From contig JAKAKP010000043.1 in NCBI GenBank assembly GCA_021813445.1, positions 1-64,000 of the forward strand: a stretch of 64,000 nt of DNA, given 5' to 3'. The translations under genes and the position numbers were made by a program. The notes below the pieces were generated by a model. That model did no database searches and was not told the origin of the DNA. It was given only the letters and a program-made list of their open reading frames with translations. Numbering within the stretch: position 1 is the first letter of the stretch; the number at the start of each line of letters is the position of its first letter. The DNA is from Deltaproteobacteria bacterium. GTDB lineage: Bacteria > Desulfobacterota > Desulfobaccia > Desulfobaccales > 0-14-0-80-60-11. This document shows, in pieces, positions 9,690-17,922 of this stretch.

Positions 9690-10898
9690 ATGGAAGTTAT
9701 CAGACATACGAAATGTCGATTGTGCGGCACGGACAACTTGGTCGATGTCTTTTCCTTGGGGGAGCAGTATATCAATGACTTTGTCCCCAAGGACAGGATA
9801 GGCAAAGGAATCAAAGCGCCTCTGGATTTGGTGTTGTGCCAAAAATGTTCCCTGCTGCAATTACGGCATACGGCGCCTCAGGAACTTCTCTACTCACGTT
9901 TTTATTGGTACCGTTCCGGGGTGACCGACACCATGCGCCGGGCCTTGCGTGATATCACGCAGGAAATCGAGTCGATGGTGGAGCTGAAACCTGGGGATGT
10001 GGTACTGGACATCGGCGCCAATGACGGCACCATGCTGGCCACCTACACGGCCCCGGGCATTCACCGGGTCGGTTGCGAGCCCGCCAACAACCTGGTGAAT
10101 CAGTTGCGAGAAAACGCCGATTACGTGATGCACGATTTTTGGGGTTATGAGCGGTATATGGAGCTGGCCGGCCAGTGGGGCCTGGGGAAGGCCAAGGTGA
10201 TTACGGCCATAGGCATGTTCTACGATCTGGAAGATCCGAACAAATTTATCCTGGACTCGCAGAAAGCCCTGGCCGAGGACGGCATATTTGTGGCTCAATT
10301 GATGTGCCTGGCGTCAATGATTGAAAAGAACGATGTGGGTAATATCTGCCACGAGCACCTCGAATATTATTCCTTGGAATCTCTCAGGTACCTGTTTGAG
10401 ACCAACGGGCTGGAAATTTTCAAAATCGAGGAAAACGAGGTTAACGGCGGCAGTTACCGGATTTTCTGCCGGCATTACCAGAGCCATGGTATTCCCTTTG
10501 ATGAAAAGTACACATTGGAGGATATCCTGTTATTTGGTAAGCGTCTCCAGGAGAACCGGGACCGGTGCGTGAATTTCATCAAAGCGGAGGTGGCTAAGGG
10601 CAAGAAGGTCTATGTCTACGGGGCTTCCACCAAGGGCAATGTCATCCTCCAATACTATGGTTTGGATTCCAGGCTGATCACTGCGGCCTCGGAACGCAGT
10701 CCGGAAAAGTGGGGCAAATATACCATCGGCACCTGGATTCCCATTGTCTCCGAAGAAGAGGCCCGCAAAGCCAAACCCGATTATTTCCTGGTACTCCCCT
10801 GGGCCTTTTTCAATGAATTCTATGAACGGGAAAAGGAATGGCGACAGGGCGGGGGGCAATTCATCGTGCCCCTGCCGGAATTTAGAGTGGTGCCATGA
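9690..10898 (+). CDS. NDP-sugar C-methyltransferase-like protein
   Basis: A 402-residue, three-part protein. It has an N-terminal zinc-binding segment with two CxxC pairs (CRLCG at about 9 and CQKCS at about 53), a SAM-binding Rossmann domain (VVLDIGANDGTM, about 108-119) and a C-terminal domain with VYGASTKGN. This arrangement is that of the TylC3/TcaB9 family, which adds a methyl carbon next to a keto group of an NDP-4-keto-6-deoxysugar. Some homologues have other functions, so the reaction is an inference. The ATGA overlap with the next gene shows translational coupling. Confidence 0.75.
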   Translation: MEVIRHTKCRLCGTDNLVDVFSLGEQYINDFVPKDRIGKGIKAPLDLVLCQKCSLLQLRHTAPQELLYSRFYWYRSGVTDTMRRALRDITQEIESMVELKPGDVVLDIGANDGTMLATYTAPGIHRVGCEPANNLVNQLRENADYVMHDFWGYERYMELAGQWGLGKAKVITAIGMFYDLEDPNKFILDSQKALAEDGIFVAQLMCLASMIEKNDVGNICHEHLEYYSLESLRYLFETNGLEIFKIEENEVNGGSYRIFCRHYQSHGIPFDEKYTLEDILLFGKRLQENRDRCVNFIKAEVAKGKKVYVYGASTKGNVILQYYGLDSRLITAASERSPEKWGKYTIGTWIPIVSEEEARKAKPDYFLVLPWAFFNEFYEREKEWRQGGGQFIVPLPEFRVVP

Positions 10899-11326
10899 TC
10901 CCCGCAGAACACTACAAGCAGATTCTTGAAGTCATGCCGCTTTTGTGTGTGGATGTGATTATCAAGAATTCCCGCGGCGAATACCTACTGGTCAGGCGGG
11001 CCAATGAGCCGCTCCAGGGCCAGTGGTGGGTGATCGGAGGACGGGTGCTCAAGAACGAAACGCTGGAGCAGGCTGTCATCCGGAAGGTCAAGCAGGAAGT
11101 GGGGTTGACCATCCGGGAATTGACGCCCGTCGGCTACTATGAGGACCGGTTCGAGAAGAATTCAATCCCGCTGGATTCACCCCTGCACACTGTCAGTGTG
11201 GTGTTTTCGACGAGCATTGATGGCCAACAGCCCATCAAACTAGATGGTCAGAGCCTCGAGTGGCAATTTCTTAAAGAGCTTCCCAAGGCCTTTCATGTGA
11301 AACCGTTTCACGAATGTTCTGTATGA
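10895..11326 (+). CDS. Nudix hydrolase, GDP-mannose mannosyl hydrolase-like
   Basis: A 143-residue protein that begins inside the stop of the preceding gene. Its Nudix box (GGRVLKNETLEQA, then RKVKQEVGL) lacks two of the glutamates of the classical REUXEEXGU core, with K and Q in their place. That is how GDP-mannose mannosyl hydrolases differ from pyrophosphatases. The N-terminal part (LCVDVIIKNSRGEYLLVRR) and QGQWWVIGGRV also resemble that subfamily. It may hydrolyse a GDP-sugar or adjust GDP-sugar pools in the same block as the aminotransferase. The substrate is inferred. Confidence 0.75.
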   Translation: MIPAEHYKQILEVMPLLCVDVIIKNSRGEYLLVRRANEPLQGQWWVIGGRVLKNETLEQAVIRKVKQEVGLTIRELTPVGYYEDRFEKNSIPLDSPLHTVSVVFSTSIDGQQPIKLDGQSLEWQFLKELPKAFHVKPFHECSV

Positions 11327-11366
11327 AGTCGATGCTGCTTATGTTAAGCATAGGAGGAATAGGACG

Positions 11367-12350
11367 ATTAGAAAAGCGCTAATTTTCGGGGTGACAGGAC
11401 AAGATGGCAGCTACCTGGCCGAGGTCCTGTTGGAGAAAGGCTACGAAGTGCATGGCATGGTCCGGAAATCAGCCACTGGCAACACCCGGAACATCGATCA
11501 CCTCATCCGGAATCCGGAACTCTTCAACCGGCGGTTTTTCCTTTGCCGGGGGGATCTCGCGGATCCGACTTCGCTGTACCACAACATCCTGAAAATCAAA
11601 CCCGATGAGATTTACAACGAGGCCGACCAGGATCATGTGGGTTGGAGTTATGATATGGTGGGCTATTCCGCGGACATCACCGGCGCCGCGGTGGGGCGCA
11701 TCCTGGAAATTATCCGCCAGGTGAATCCGGGCATCCGCTACTTTCAGCCCTGCTCTTCCAACATGTTTGGCAAGACCGACAGCCCGGTACAGTCAGAAAC
11801 TACGCCCTTCAATCCTCAGAGTCCTTATGGGTGCGCCAAGGTTATGGCCTATTATTTGACCCGCTATTATCGGGAAGCCTTTGGAATCTTCGCGTCCACA
11901 GCCATCTTTTATAATCACGAATCGCCCCGGCGGACGGAGGAATACCTCTCCCGGAAAGTTACCAAATCCGTGGCGCGGATTGCCACCGGCAAGCAGGACA
12001 AGCTGATGCTGGGTGATCTCAGCGCCCGCATCGATTGGGGCTACTCCCGGGAATATATGGAAGCGGCCTGGCAGATGCTCCAACTCGATGAACCGGATGA
12101 TTTCATCATCGCCACCGGCGAGGCGCATTTGGTGAAGGAGTTTGTCGACGAGGCTTTTGCCATCGCCAACCTGAAGCCGGAAAATTATGTGGTCACGGAT
12201 CCCAGCCTGTTGCGCCCGACCAAAACCAGCGTCTTGGTCGGCGATATCAGCAAAGCCCGGGAACGCTTCGGGTTCGACCCGCGGGTGAAGTTCAAGGAAC
12301 TCGTCAAACTTATGGTGGAAGCAGATCTGCATGCCGAACGCAGCAGGTGA
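11367..12350 (+). CDS. GMD-like short-chain dehydrogenase/epimerase with altered active site
   Basis: The protein is about 327 residues and closely related in layout to GDP-mannose 4,6-dehydratase. It has a [12 protein letters not shown] dinucleotide loop, YGCAK as the Y-x3-K pair, and NHESPRR. Two conserved sites differ: the usual NLAAQSHV-type strand reads NEADQDHV, and the catalytic Ser/Thr-x-Glu segment reads CSSNMFG, with Asn in place of Glu. It may therefore be an epimerase, a reductase or a changed dehydratase. Homology continues upstream of the first in-frame GTG (11391) through R-K-A-L-I-F-G. The likely start is ATT at 11367, eight bases after an AGGAGGA site. ACG at 11364 and GTG at 11391 are alternatives. 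Confidence 0.75.
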   Translation: MRKALIFGVTGQDGSYLAEVLLEKGYEVHGMVRKSATGNTRNIDHLIRNPELFNRRFFLCRGDLADPTSLYHNILKIKPDEIYNEADQDHVGWSYDMVGYSADITGAAVGRILEIIRQVNPGIRYFQPCSSNMFGKTDSPVQSETTPFNPQSPYGCAKVMAYYLTRYYREAFGIFASTAIFYNHESPRRTEEYLSRKVTKSVARIATGKQDKLMLGDLSARIDWGYSREYMEAAWQMLQLDEPDDFIIATGEAHLVKEFVDEAFAIANLKPENYVVTDPSLLRPTKTSVLVGDISKARERFGFDPRVKFKELVKLMVEADLHAERSR

Positions 12351-12369
12351 AAAAAACAACTGTCATTAG

Positions 12370-13010
12370 CAGGTTGCTGAATGTTGATGTCTGCTTCGTT
12401 TCAGGGGAGCAGGTATTGCCGTCAGGTTGCGCCTGCGCATCAGGTTGTAAGTTGCAGTCGTGAGGGTGAAGATCCAGCCCCCCCAGTTTTGGTCCTTAGT
12501 TCCGGGTTTTCCGGGGATTACCAATTCAGTGCCCCTGGGAATGGACTCCACCTGGGCATCGCCTTTTCGCGCTCGGCAGTGCTAGTAGTAAGGCAAGGAG
12601 GGGCAAACAGGCCGGGCGGTTTTCCATGAGCACATGCCCCACCAAGCAAAGTTTGAATTCTTTGTTTTTGCCCTGTCGGAAGAGCCGGACCTCCGGGTCG
12701 GTAGCGGAGGCGCGCGGTTTGTTTAAACTCCTTTCTCCGTGAAAGTCCACTATCAGGTTGCGACCTCCTCCCTCAGAAGGCTGCGGGGCTTGAGTCGAAG
12801 ACTATTCATGGAAGCTCGAGTTTCGATCAAGATTCGTCTACCCTGAAATGCTCATCCGACAGCAGTCTGGCTGCAATTGCCTGCTTCAATATCTGGGAGG
12901 AAAAGACCCAGCCAAGTCACGAGGTCAAGAAATCGATCCGGTTCTTAGAAAAGACGTTCCTGGACAAACTCACGAACGAGCAAAATAAGAGATTGCAATC
13001 CAGCGCTTGG
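12370..13010 (-). pseudogene. Decayed IS5-type copy, 3' and middle parts of transposase
   Basis: The sequence begins with an altered terminal repeat (CAGGTTGCTGAA) and follows the left half of the complete element (16159-17130): the C-terminal transposase codons, the VLMENR region, the VDFHGER region and the H-x-VDG region. It has several deletions and stops. It lies exactly where the GC-rich sugar block ends and the next AT-rich gene begins. The rest of the gap, 13011-13143, contains no gene I can support. Confidence 0.8.
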
Positions 13011-13143
13011 ACGCCCTTCCTTGCCCTATATGGCCTCAAAGTCATGCACAGCTCGCTTAGAGGGCAGTTTAATACTCGGCAAATAGATATTTTTGAAGAT
13101 ACTATTATGAATGAATTGGTTGAACCGGAAGGGATAAGTTATT

Positions 13144-14097
13144 ATGTTTCAAAGAGTTAAATATAGCATCAAGGCAGTTATCAAATCCATTTTGCCGCCA
13201 TTTATTTACAATATCTCGTTAAAAGGATTTAATAAATTTCAGAACAGGTTATCTATCTTATTAAATAAGGGTTTCCCGGCGCCTTGGTCTCGCGGGTATG
13301 TAGAATATAAGATGCGGATGGTCAGCAGATCATTATCAGATGACGATTTATTGGGAAAATTTCGAAATCGAGAGATGTTGCCGGAGGGATACGGATACGG
13401 ACTTGACGAGAGAATAATTGAATACCCTTGGTTGTTTGCAAACCTTCCTAAAGAAGCATGTAACATTTTAGACGCCGGTTCAATCCTGAACCATAAGACT
13501 ATTATTGAACAAAGCTGTTGGTCTAACAAGAAATTACATATTGCCACATTGGCACCCGAGCCTGTGTGCTTTTGGCAAAAGGGCATATCGTATTTGTATG
13601 AAGACTTAAGATGTCTACCTATGAAAGATAACTTCTATGATGTTATTATTTGTTTATCGACAATAGAACATATTGGCTGCGATAATACAATTCATACAAA
13701 AGATGGCACTCATAGAGAGACCAGATTGGACGATTATTTGCAGGCCATTAAAGAGCTTCGAAGAGTTCTCAAACCTGATGGTTCGTTGTTTCTAAGCGTT
13801 CCTTTCGGAAAGTACGAGTATTTAGGGATGTTTCAACAGTTTGATCTGCTATTATTGAATCATGCTATGAGTAGTTTCGGTCCCGCGATTAAGGTCAGAG
13901 AAGATTTCTTTAAATATAGTAAAGGTGGTTGGCAAATATCTAAGGCTGACGAATGTTCTGATTGCACATTCGTTAAATGGATTATCGAAGCATGGCAAAA
14001 GCGGTCGGTTCCTTTTGTTGTTCCAACAGAAGGAGATTTGGCAGCGGCAGCCAGAGCTGTAGCGTGCATTCATTTAGTTAAAAAAGGTGCCAATTAA
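13144..14097 (+). CDS. SAM-dependent methyltransferase, type 11-like
   Basis: A 317-residue protein with a class I methyltransferase core at about residues 105-220: a NILDAGS loop in place of the common xLDxGxG, then DVIICLSTIEHIG and LRRVLKPDGSLFLSVPFG. The substrate is not apparent; in this setting a sugar hydroxyl is likely. The first 100 residues have a hydrophobic and basic start but no clear signal peptide. AT-rich and probably imported, since it follows an IS remnant. The codon use fits its downstream neighbours and not the block before it. Confidence 0.7.
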   Translation: MFQRVKYSIKAVIKSILPPFIYNISLKGFNKFQNRLSILLNKGFPAPWSRGYVEYKMRMVSRSLSDDDLLGKFRNREMLPEGYGYGLDERIIEYPWLFANLPKEACNILDAGSILNHKTIIEQSCWSNKKLHIATLAPEPVCFWQKGISYLYEDLRCLPMKDNFYDVIICLSTIEHIGCDNTIHTKDGTHRETRLDDYLQAIKELRRVLKPDGSLFLSVPFGKYEYLGMFQQFDLLLLNHAMSSFGPAIKVREDFFKYSKGGWQISKADECSDCTFVKWIIEAWQKRSVPFVVPTEGDLAAAARAVACIHLVKKGAN

Positions 14098-14203
14098 GAA
14101 GGAAATAAAATAAAACAAAATCATTTAAAATACCGGGAAATAAATAAAATCATATAGAAAACCTCCATCAACTTTGGAAAAATATTTAAACATTTGCTAT
14201 CAT

Positions 14204-15484
14204 ATGAGAATTAATATTTCAATCAATAGGTGGAAAATTTGTTATTGGCTTCTCATGGTTTGTTTGCTGTGGGCGCCTGTAACAGGAATATTTGATGTTA
14301 TTTATATATTTAGGCAAAAGTATGTTGATGTGTTGTTAACATCCCCAGAAGCAACAGCAACTAGGGTTGTGCGCGATTTTTTAATCGTAATTTTTTATAT
14401 ATACTTTATATTGTTTATTATAATCCCAGACAGAATAAAACTAAGGTGCAATACTAATGGCAATATATTTGTAATAAGTATATTGCTGCTTAGTTCTAGT
14501 ATATTATTGTCAGTTTTATATTCAATATTAGTAGTTAAGCTTCCATTAATGGTTATCGCTCTTGGTCTTAAATCTTTTTTGTATGTGCCTTTATTTCCTA
14601 TAGCTTGGATTTTTTCTAAAGAATACCCATACGCTTTTAAAGGTATTCGGAAAGCGATATTATTTATATTAATTATTGAATTATTATTTGGACTTTTAGA
14701 GATTCGTTACGCACCTCCTTATCACGGGGTTACTGTTTTTGGGTTGGGAAGCATTCCTGAAGGAACTTTTACTCATTACAATATCTATGCCGCCTTTTTA
14801 TCATTCATGATTATGGGCCATCTTTTCATTCGAAATCTCTCTATTACCAAGATATTGTTTATCAGCACCCTGATAATGATATTTCTTGCTCAATCCCGAT
14901 CGGGATGGGTCATAGTTGCCTTTCTTCTGTCCATTTGGTTTGTCAAGGACTTTATTAAAGATTCATCAATCCGAGGAGCAGTTGTAGCAATATTGCCATT
15001 CTTTATGTTATTAATTATTGTATTACCCAGTATGGTGTTTGTGGCAAGGCAGACAGCCGCCCAGCGAGGAGTCATGGGAGATCCCCGCTGGCACATTTGG
15101 GCAACTTATTTGACGAGAGATTTGAGTCTATCGCAAGTGGGGATTGGCTCCGGGGTAGGATTGGCATCTCAAGCAGTTTTCACGTACTTTGGGGATCCTT
15201 TTCCAGGACAATTTGTCGCAGATAGCATGCATTTAGCGCTTTTTGCTCAATATGGTCTCTTAGGGATGACGTTATTTTATTGCGTTATGTTTCTGATAAT
15301 GTATGAATTATATGGATGGATTACATTTATTGTATCCATGGTAATATTAATAATGGGATTTACTTCAAATTTTTTAGAAACCTATCCGATCAATTTATTA
15401 CTGCCTGTGATGTTGGCATTCCATGATTTAGATTTTGGACATTTCTCTCCAGTTAAGCCAGCGCCAAGAATAAATGGATATTAA
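14204..15484 (+). CDS. O-antigen polymerase/ligase family membrane protein (Wzy/WaaL-like)
   Basis: This integral membrane protein of about 426 residues has some ten hydrophobic helices and a long periplasmic loop after about residue 270. The segment LAQSRSGWVIVAFLLSIWF and a later GxGSGVGLASQ stretch are typical of the Wzy_C / O-antigen ligase family. It would polymerise or ligate lipid-linked repeat units at the periplasmic face. A TTG at 14174 is in frame ten codons earlier, but ATG 14204 is the more normal start. AT-rich. The gap to the next gene, 15485-15659, holds nothing recognisable. Confidence 0.75.
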   Translation: MRINISINRWKICYWLLMVCLLWAPVTGIFDVIYIFRQKYVDVLLTSPEATATRVVRDFLIVIFYIYFILFIIIPDRIKLRCNTNGNIFVISILLLSSSILLSVLYSILVVKLPLMVIALGLKSFLYVPLFPIAWIFSKEYPYAFKGIRKAILFILIIELLFGLLEIRYAPPYHGVTVFGLGSIPEGTFTHYNIYAAFLSFMIMGHLFIRNLSITKILFISTLIMIFLAQSRSGWVIVAFLLSIWFVKDFIKDSSIRGAVVAILPFFMLLIIVLPSMVFVARQTAAQRGVMGDPRWHIWATYLTRDLSLSQVGIGSGVGLASQAVFTYFGDPFPGQFVADSMHLALFAQYGLLGMTLFYCVMFLIMYELYGWITFIVSMVILIMGFTSNFLETYPINLLLPVMLAFHDLDFGHFSPVKPAPRINGY

Positions 15485-15659
15485 AAGTAATAATATCCGG
15501 CATGAGTCCGGTGAGTCTAAGCGTTTCCGCGATGTGAAGCTGACTGAGCTGCAAGATACGGGCTTTTCCGGAGCGATTTTGTGATGATCAACTCAAGGTT
15601 ACCGGATAGATTTGTATCAGTCCGTTTGGTGTAACTTAACTGCTAATTTTCCCTATTAT

Positions 15660-16169
15660 ATGTTATTTAATTCGTACGAATACATTATTATATTACTTCC
15701 GGCCGCCTTAATAATATATTTTCTGCTGAATAAATATAAATTAATTCTGGCCTCGAAAATCTGGCTCATAGCCGTATCGATTTTCTTCTATGGCTGGTGG
15801 AATGTTAAATATATTCCTTTATTATTAGGCAGCATAGTATTTAACTACCTTATAGGCAGTAAACTTGCTAAAAGAAATAAGTTAACAACTAATAAGAGAA
15901 GAAGAGGTATATTAATATTAGGAGTCACTTGCAACGTAGTACTTTTGGCATATTTTAAATACCCAGATTTTATGATAGCTAATATTAATTACATTGCCGG
16001 CTTAAATCAGGATGCACTCCATATAATTTTGCCATTAGGAATCAGCTTCTTTACTTTTACGCAAATAGCCTACCTGGTAGACACTTATAATGGTATTGCT
16101 GAAGAATACGACCCATGGAATTATTCACTATTCGTCACTTTTTTCCCACATCTTCTATCAGGCTGTTGA
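15660..16169 (+). pseudogene. MBOAT-family O-acyltransferase truncated by IS insertion
   Basis: The reading frame starts as AlgI-type acyltransferases do (MLFNSYEYIIILLP), continues with FFYGWWNVKYIPLLLGSI and LPLGISFFTFTQIAYLVD, and reaches FFPHLLSG, a conserved AlgI motif, where the IS end interrupts it. Only about 167 of a usual 450-500 residues remain. The rest of the gene is not found after the element, so an adjacent deletion has removed it. The intact ancestor would have acetylated the polysaccharide from a membrane donor. An upstream in-frame start at 15612 does not match the family. Confidence 0.85.
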
Positions 16170-17510
16170 AAAACCACTGTGATTAAGCTGTGTTTCCTCT
16201 TTGAGGACGATGTCGGTACCCCTATGACTGGTCAATTCTCGGAAAAACCTGGGCTGCTTCCTCCATCAGTGGCCGCTTGCCGGCAGAATTATCGGGTTTC
16301 AGATAGCTGCTTGGGTTCAGGGAGAAACCGCCGCCGTCAGGTTGCGCATTCGCACCAAGTTGTACGCCGCGGCGGTGAGGGTGAAGACCCAGCCCACCCG
16401 GTCCTCGCCGCGGTGCCGGGTTTTCCGGAGATTCCCCACGGTTTTCAGCCAGCCGAAGATTTCCTCCACCCGTTTGCGCAGGCGCTGACTGACGGCGTAT
16501 CCCGGATGGCAGGTAGTGCGGCCGTCAATGGCGGACTTCCTGCCGTTGCAGTTTTGGGCCAAATGGGGCATGGCCTTCAAGGCCCGTAGCGATTGAACAA
16601 ATTCCTGGGTATCGTAGGCCTTGTCGCCGCCCACGGTAATGCGATGCCGGCCGGGAACGGCCTCCACCAGGCCCACTGCCGTCTCCCGCTCAGCCGTGCC
16701 GGTAGCCGCGGTGAGGCGGGGCGAGACCACCAGGCCGTGGCGGTTCTCCATCAGCACGTGCCCCATGAAGCAGAGCTTGGCCTCTTTGCCTTTGCCCTTC
16801 TTGAACAGCCGGGCCTCGGGGTCGGTGGTGGAGGCATGCGTCTGATTCAGGCGCTTCTCCCCATGAAAGTCCACTTCCGGGTTGCGACCGCCGCCACCCT
16901 CGAGGGGCGGGGCGTCCTTGGGGTGGAAGCTCTTCAGGGAGGCCCAGGCCTCGATCAGGGTGCCGTCCACGGTGAAATGCTCGTCGGAGAGCAGCCCGGC
17001 GCTCGCCGCCTGCTTCAGGATGCGCCCGAAAAAGGCCGCGGCCAAGTCCGAGTCGAGAAAGCGCTCCTGGTTCTTGGAAAAGACGGAATGGTCCCAGACC
17101 TTGTCGTCCATGGAGAGACCGACAAACCAGCGAAACAGGAGATTGTAATCAAGTTGCTCCATCAACAGGCGTTCGCTGCGGATGGTATAAAGGATTTGCA
17201 GCAACAAGGCGCGCAGCAGCTTCTCCGGAGGGATGGAAGGGCGCCCCTCCCGGGAATACATGGCCTGGAACTCCCCGGAGAGTTCGGCCAGGGCTTGATT
17301 CGCCATGTCCCGGAGGGAGCCTTAAGGGTAGTCCTGGGGTACCCGGGCTTCGGGAGAAAGGTAGCTGAACATGGCTTGCTGGTGCACATCCTTGCCGCGC
17401 ATAATGGCTACCTCCAGATAACATATTGTTATCATTAACTATAGCACCTTTTCGCCATTATGGACAGCCTTATTTAAGAGGCATAAACAAAAGAGTTTTT
17501 CAACAGCCTG
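16158..17510 (-). mobile_element. Complete IS5-type insertion sequence
   Basis: An element of about 1.35 kb bounded by inverted repeats, CAGGCTGTTGAAAAAC at 16159-16174 and its complement ending at 17510. A CTA triplet lies directly outside both ends (16155-16157 and 17511-17513) if the element starts at T16158, suggesting a three-base target duplication. It carries one transposase gene on the minus strand and interrupts the acyltransferase gene at 15660. It is the best preserved of five copies in the window, all in one orientation. Confidence 0.9.
16317..17306 (-). CDS. IS5-family transposase, probably 5'-truncated
   Basis: The 329-residue protein has an N-terminal DUF772-type domain (RPSIPPEKLLRALLLQIL, LLFRWFVGL) and a DDE domain: D114 in TVDGTLIEAW, D228 in GGDKAYD and the glutamate in RVEEIFGWLK at about 281-282. 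The family frame begins 32 codons upstream at ATG 17400-17402 (MRGKDVHQQAMFSYLSPEAR). An in-frame TAA at 17322-17324 separates that lead from the long frame, so the product either starts at the internal ATG or is defective. The inserted-stop reading rests on comparison with the decayed copies and knowledge of the family. Confidence 0.88.
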   Translation of the reverse strand: MANQALAELSGEFQAMYSREGRPSIPPEKLLRALLLQILYTIRSERLLMEQLDYNLLFRWFVGLSMDDKVWDHSVFSKNQERFLDSDLAAAFFGRILKQAASAGLLSDEHFTVDGTLIEAWASLKSFHPKDAPPLEGGGGRNPEVDFHGEKRLNQTHASTTDPEARLFKKGKGKEAKLCFMGHVLMENRHGLVVSPRLTAATGTAERETAVGLVEAVPGRHRITVGGDKAYDTQEFVQSLRALKAMPHLAQNCNGRKSAIDGRTTCHPGYAVSQRLRKRVEEIFGWLKTVGNLRKTRHRGEDRVGWVFTLTAAAYNLVRMRNLTAAVSP

Positions 17511-17922
17511 CTAGAACTGAGCAGCTGATTGTCGAAATCAAGAAGTTAGGTCTGCAAGGAAAAATTCTCAAGAATCGAGTGATATCCGGTATCCATGGTT
17601 ACAACGCCCAGTTTGGGTCTGAAAATAGACCTTGACACTATGGCAGGAGCCCTAATGACAACAGGGACACCGAGAGCGGTTAATTGCTAAAAAGATCGTG
17701 AGTTTCCTGTTCATAGTGACAATGGAATAGACGCTTATGCCCCTCCGGTCTGAGGCAAAGATCCCTTTGCTGGCAGCCTTCAGGTACTAAGGTAAAGCGA
17801 AGTTGAGGTCTGCTGATAGGACAGCCAGAAAATCGGCGTCTGCCTGAAGCCTCGGCAACGGATTCTGAAAGTCAAAAGATACAAAGTTGTGTGGAGCAAG
17901 GTCACAAGAATCCTCAAAATTC
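17511..17922. other. Gap after the IS with no recognisable gene
   Basis: This stretch does not continue the interrupted acyltransferase. A short frame reads RTEQLIVEIKKLGLQGKIL and another contains VHSDNG, which recalls the HSDNG box of IS3-type transposases, but neither extends far enough to be identified. It may be debris from older insertions or from the deletion next to the IS. Confidence 0.4.

Noticed and set aside
16593-17438. Long plus-strand frame opposite the transposase
   Set aside because: It is the shadow of a GC-rich transposase gene; its composition follows the codon pattern of the other strand and no motif is seen.
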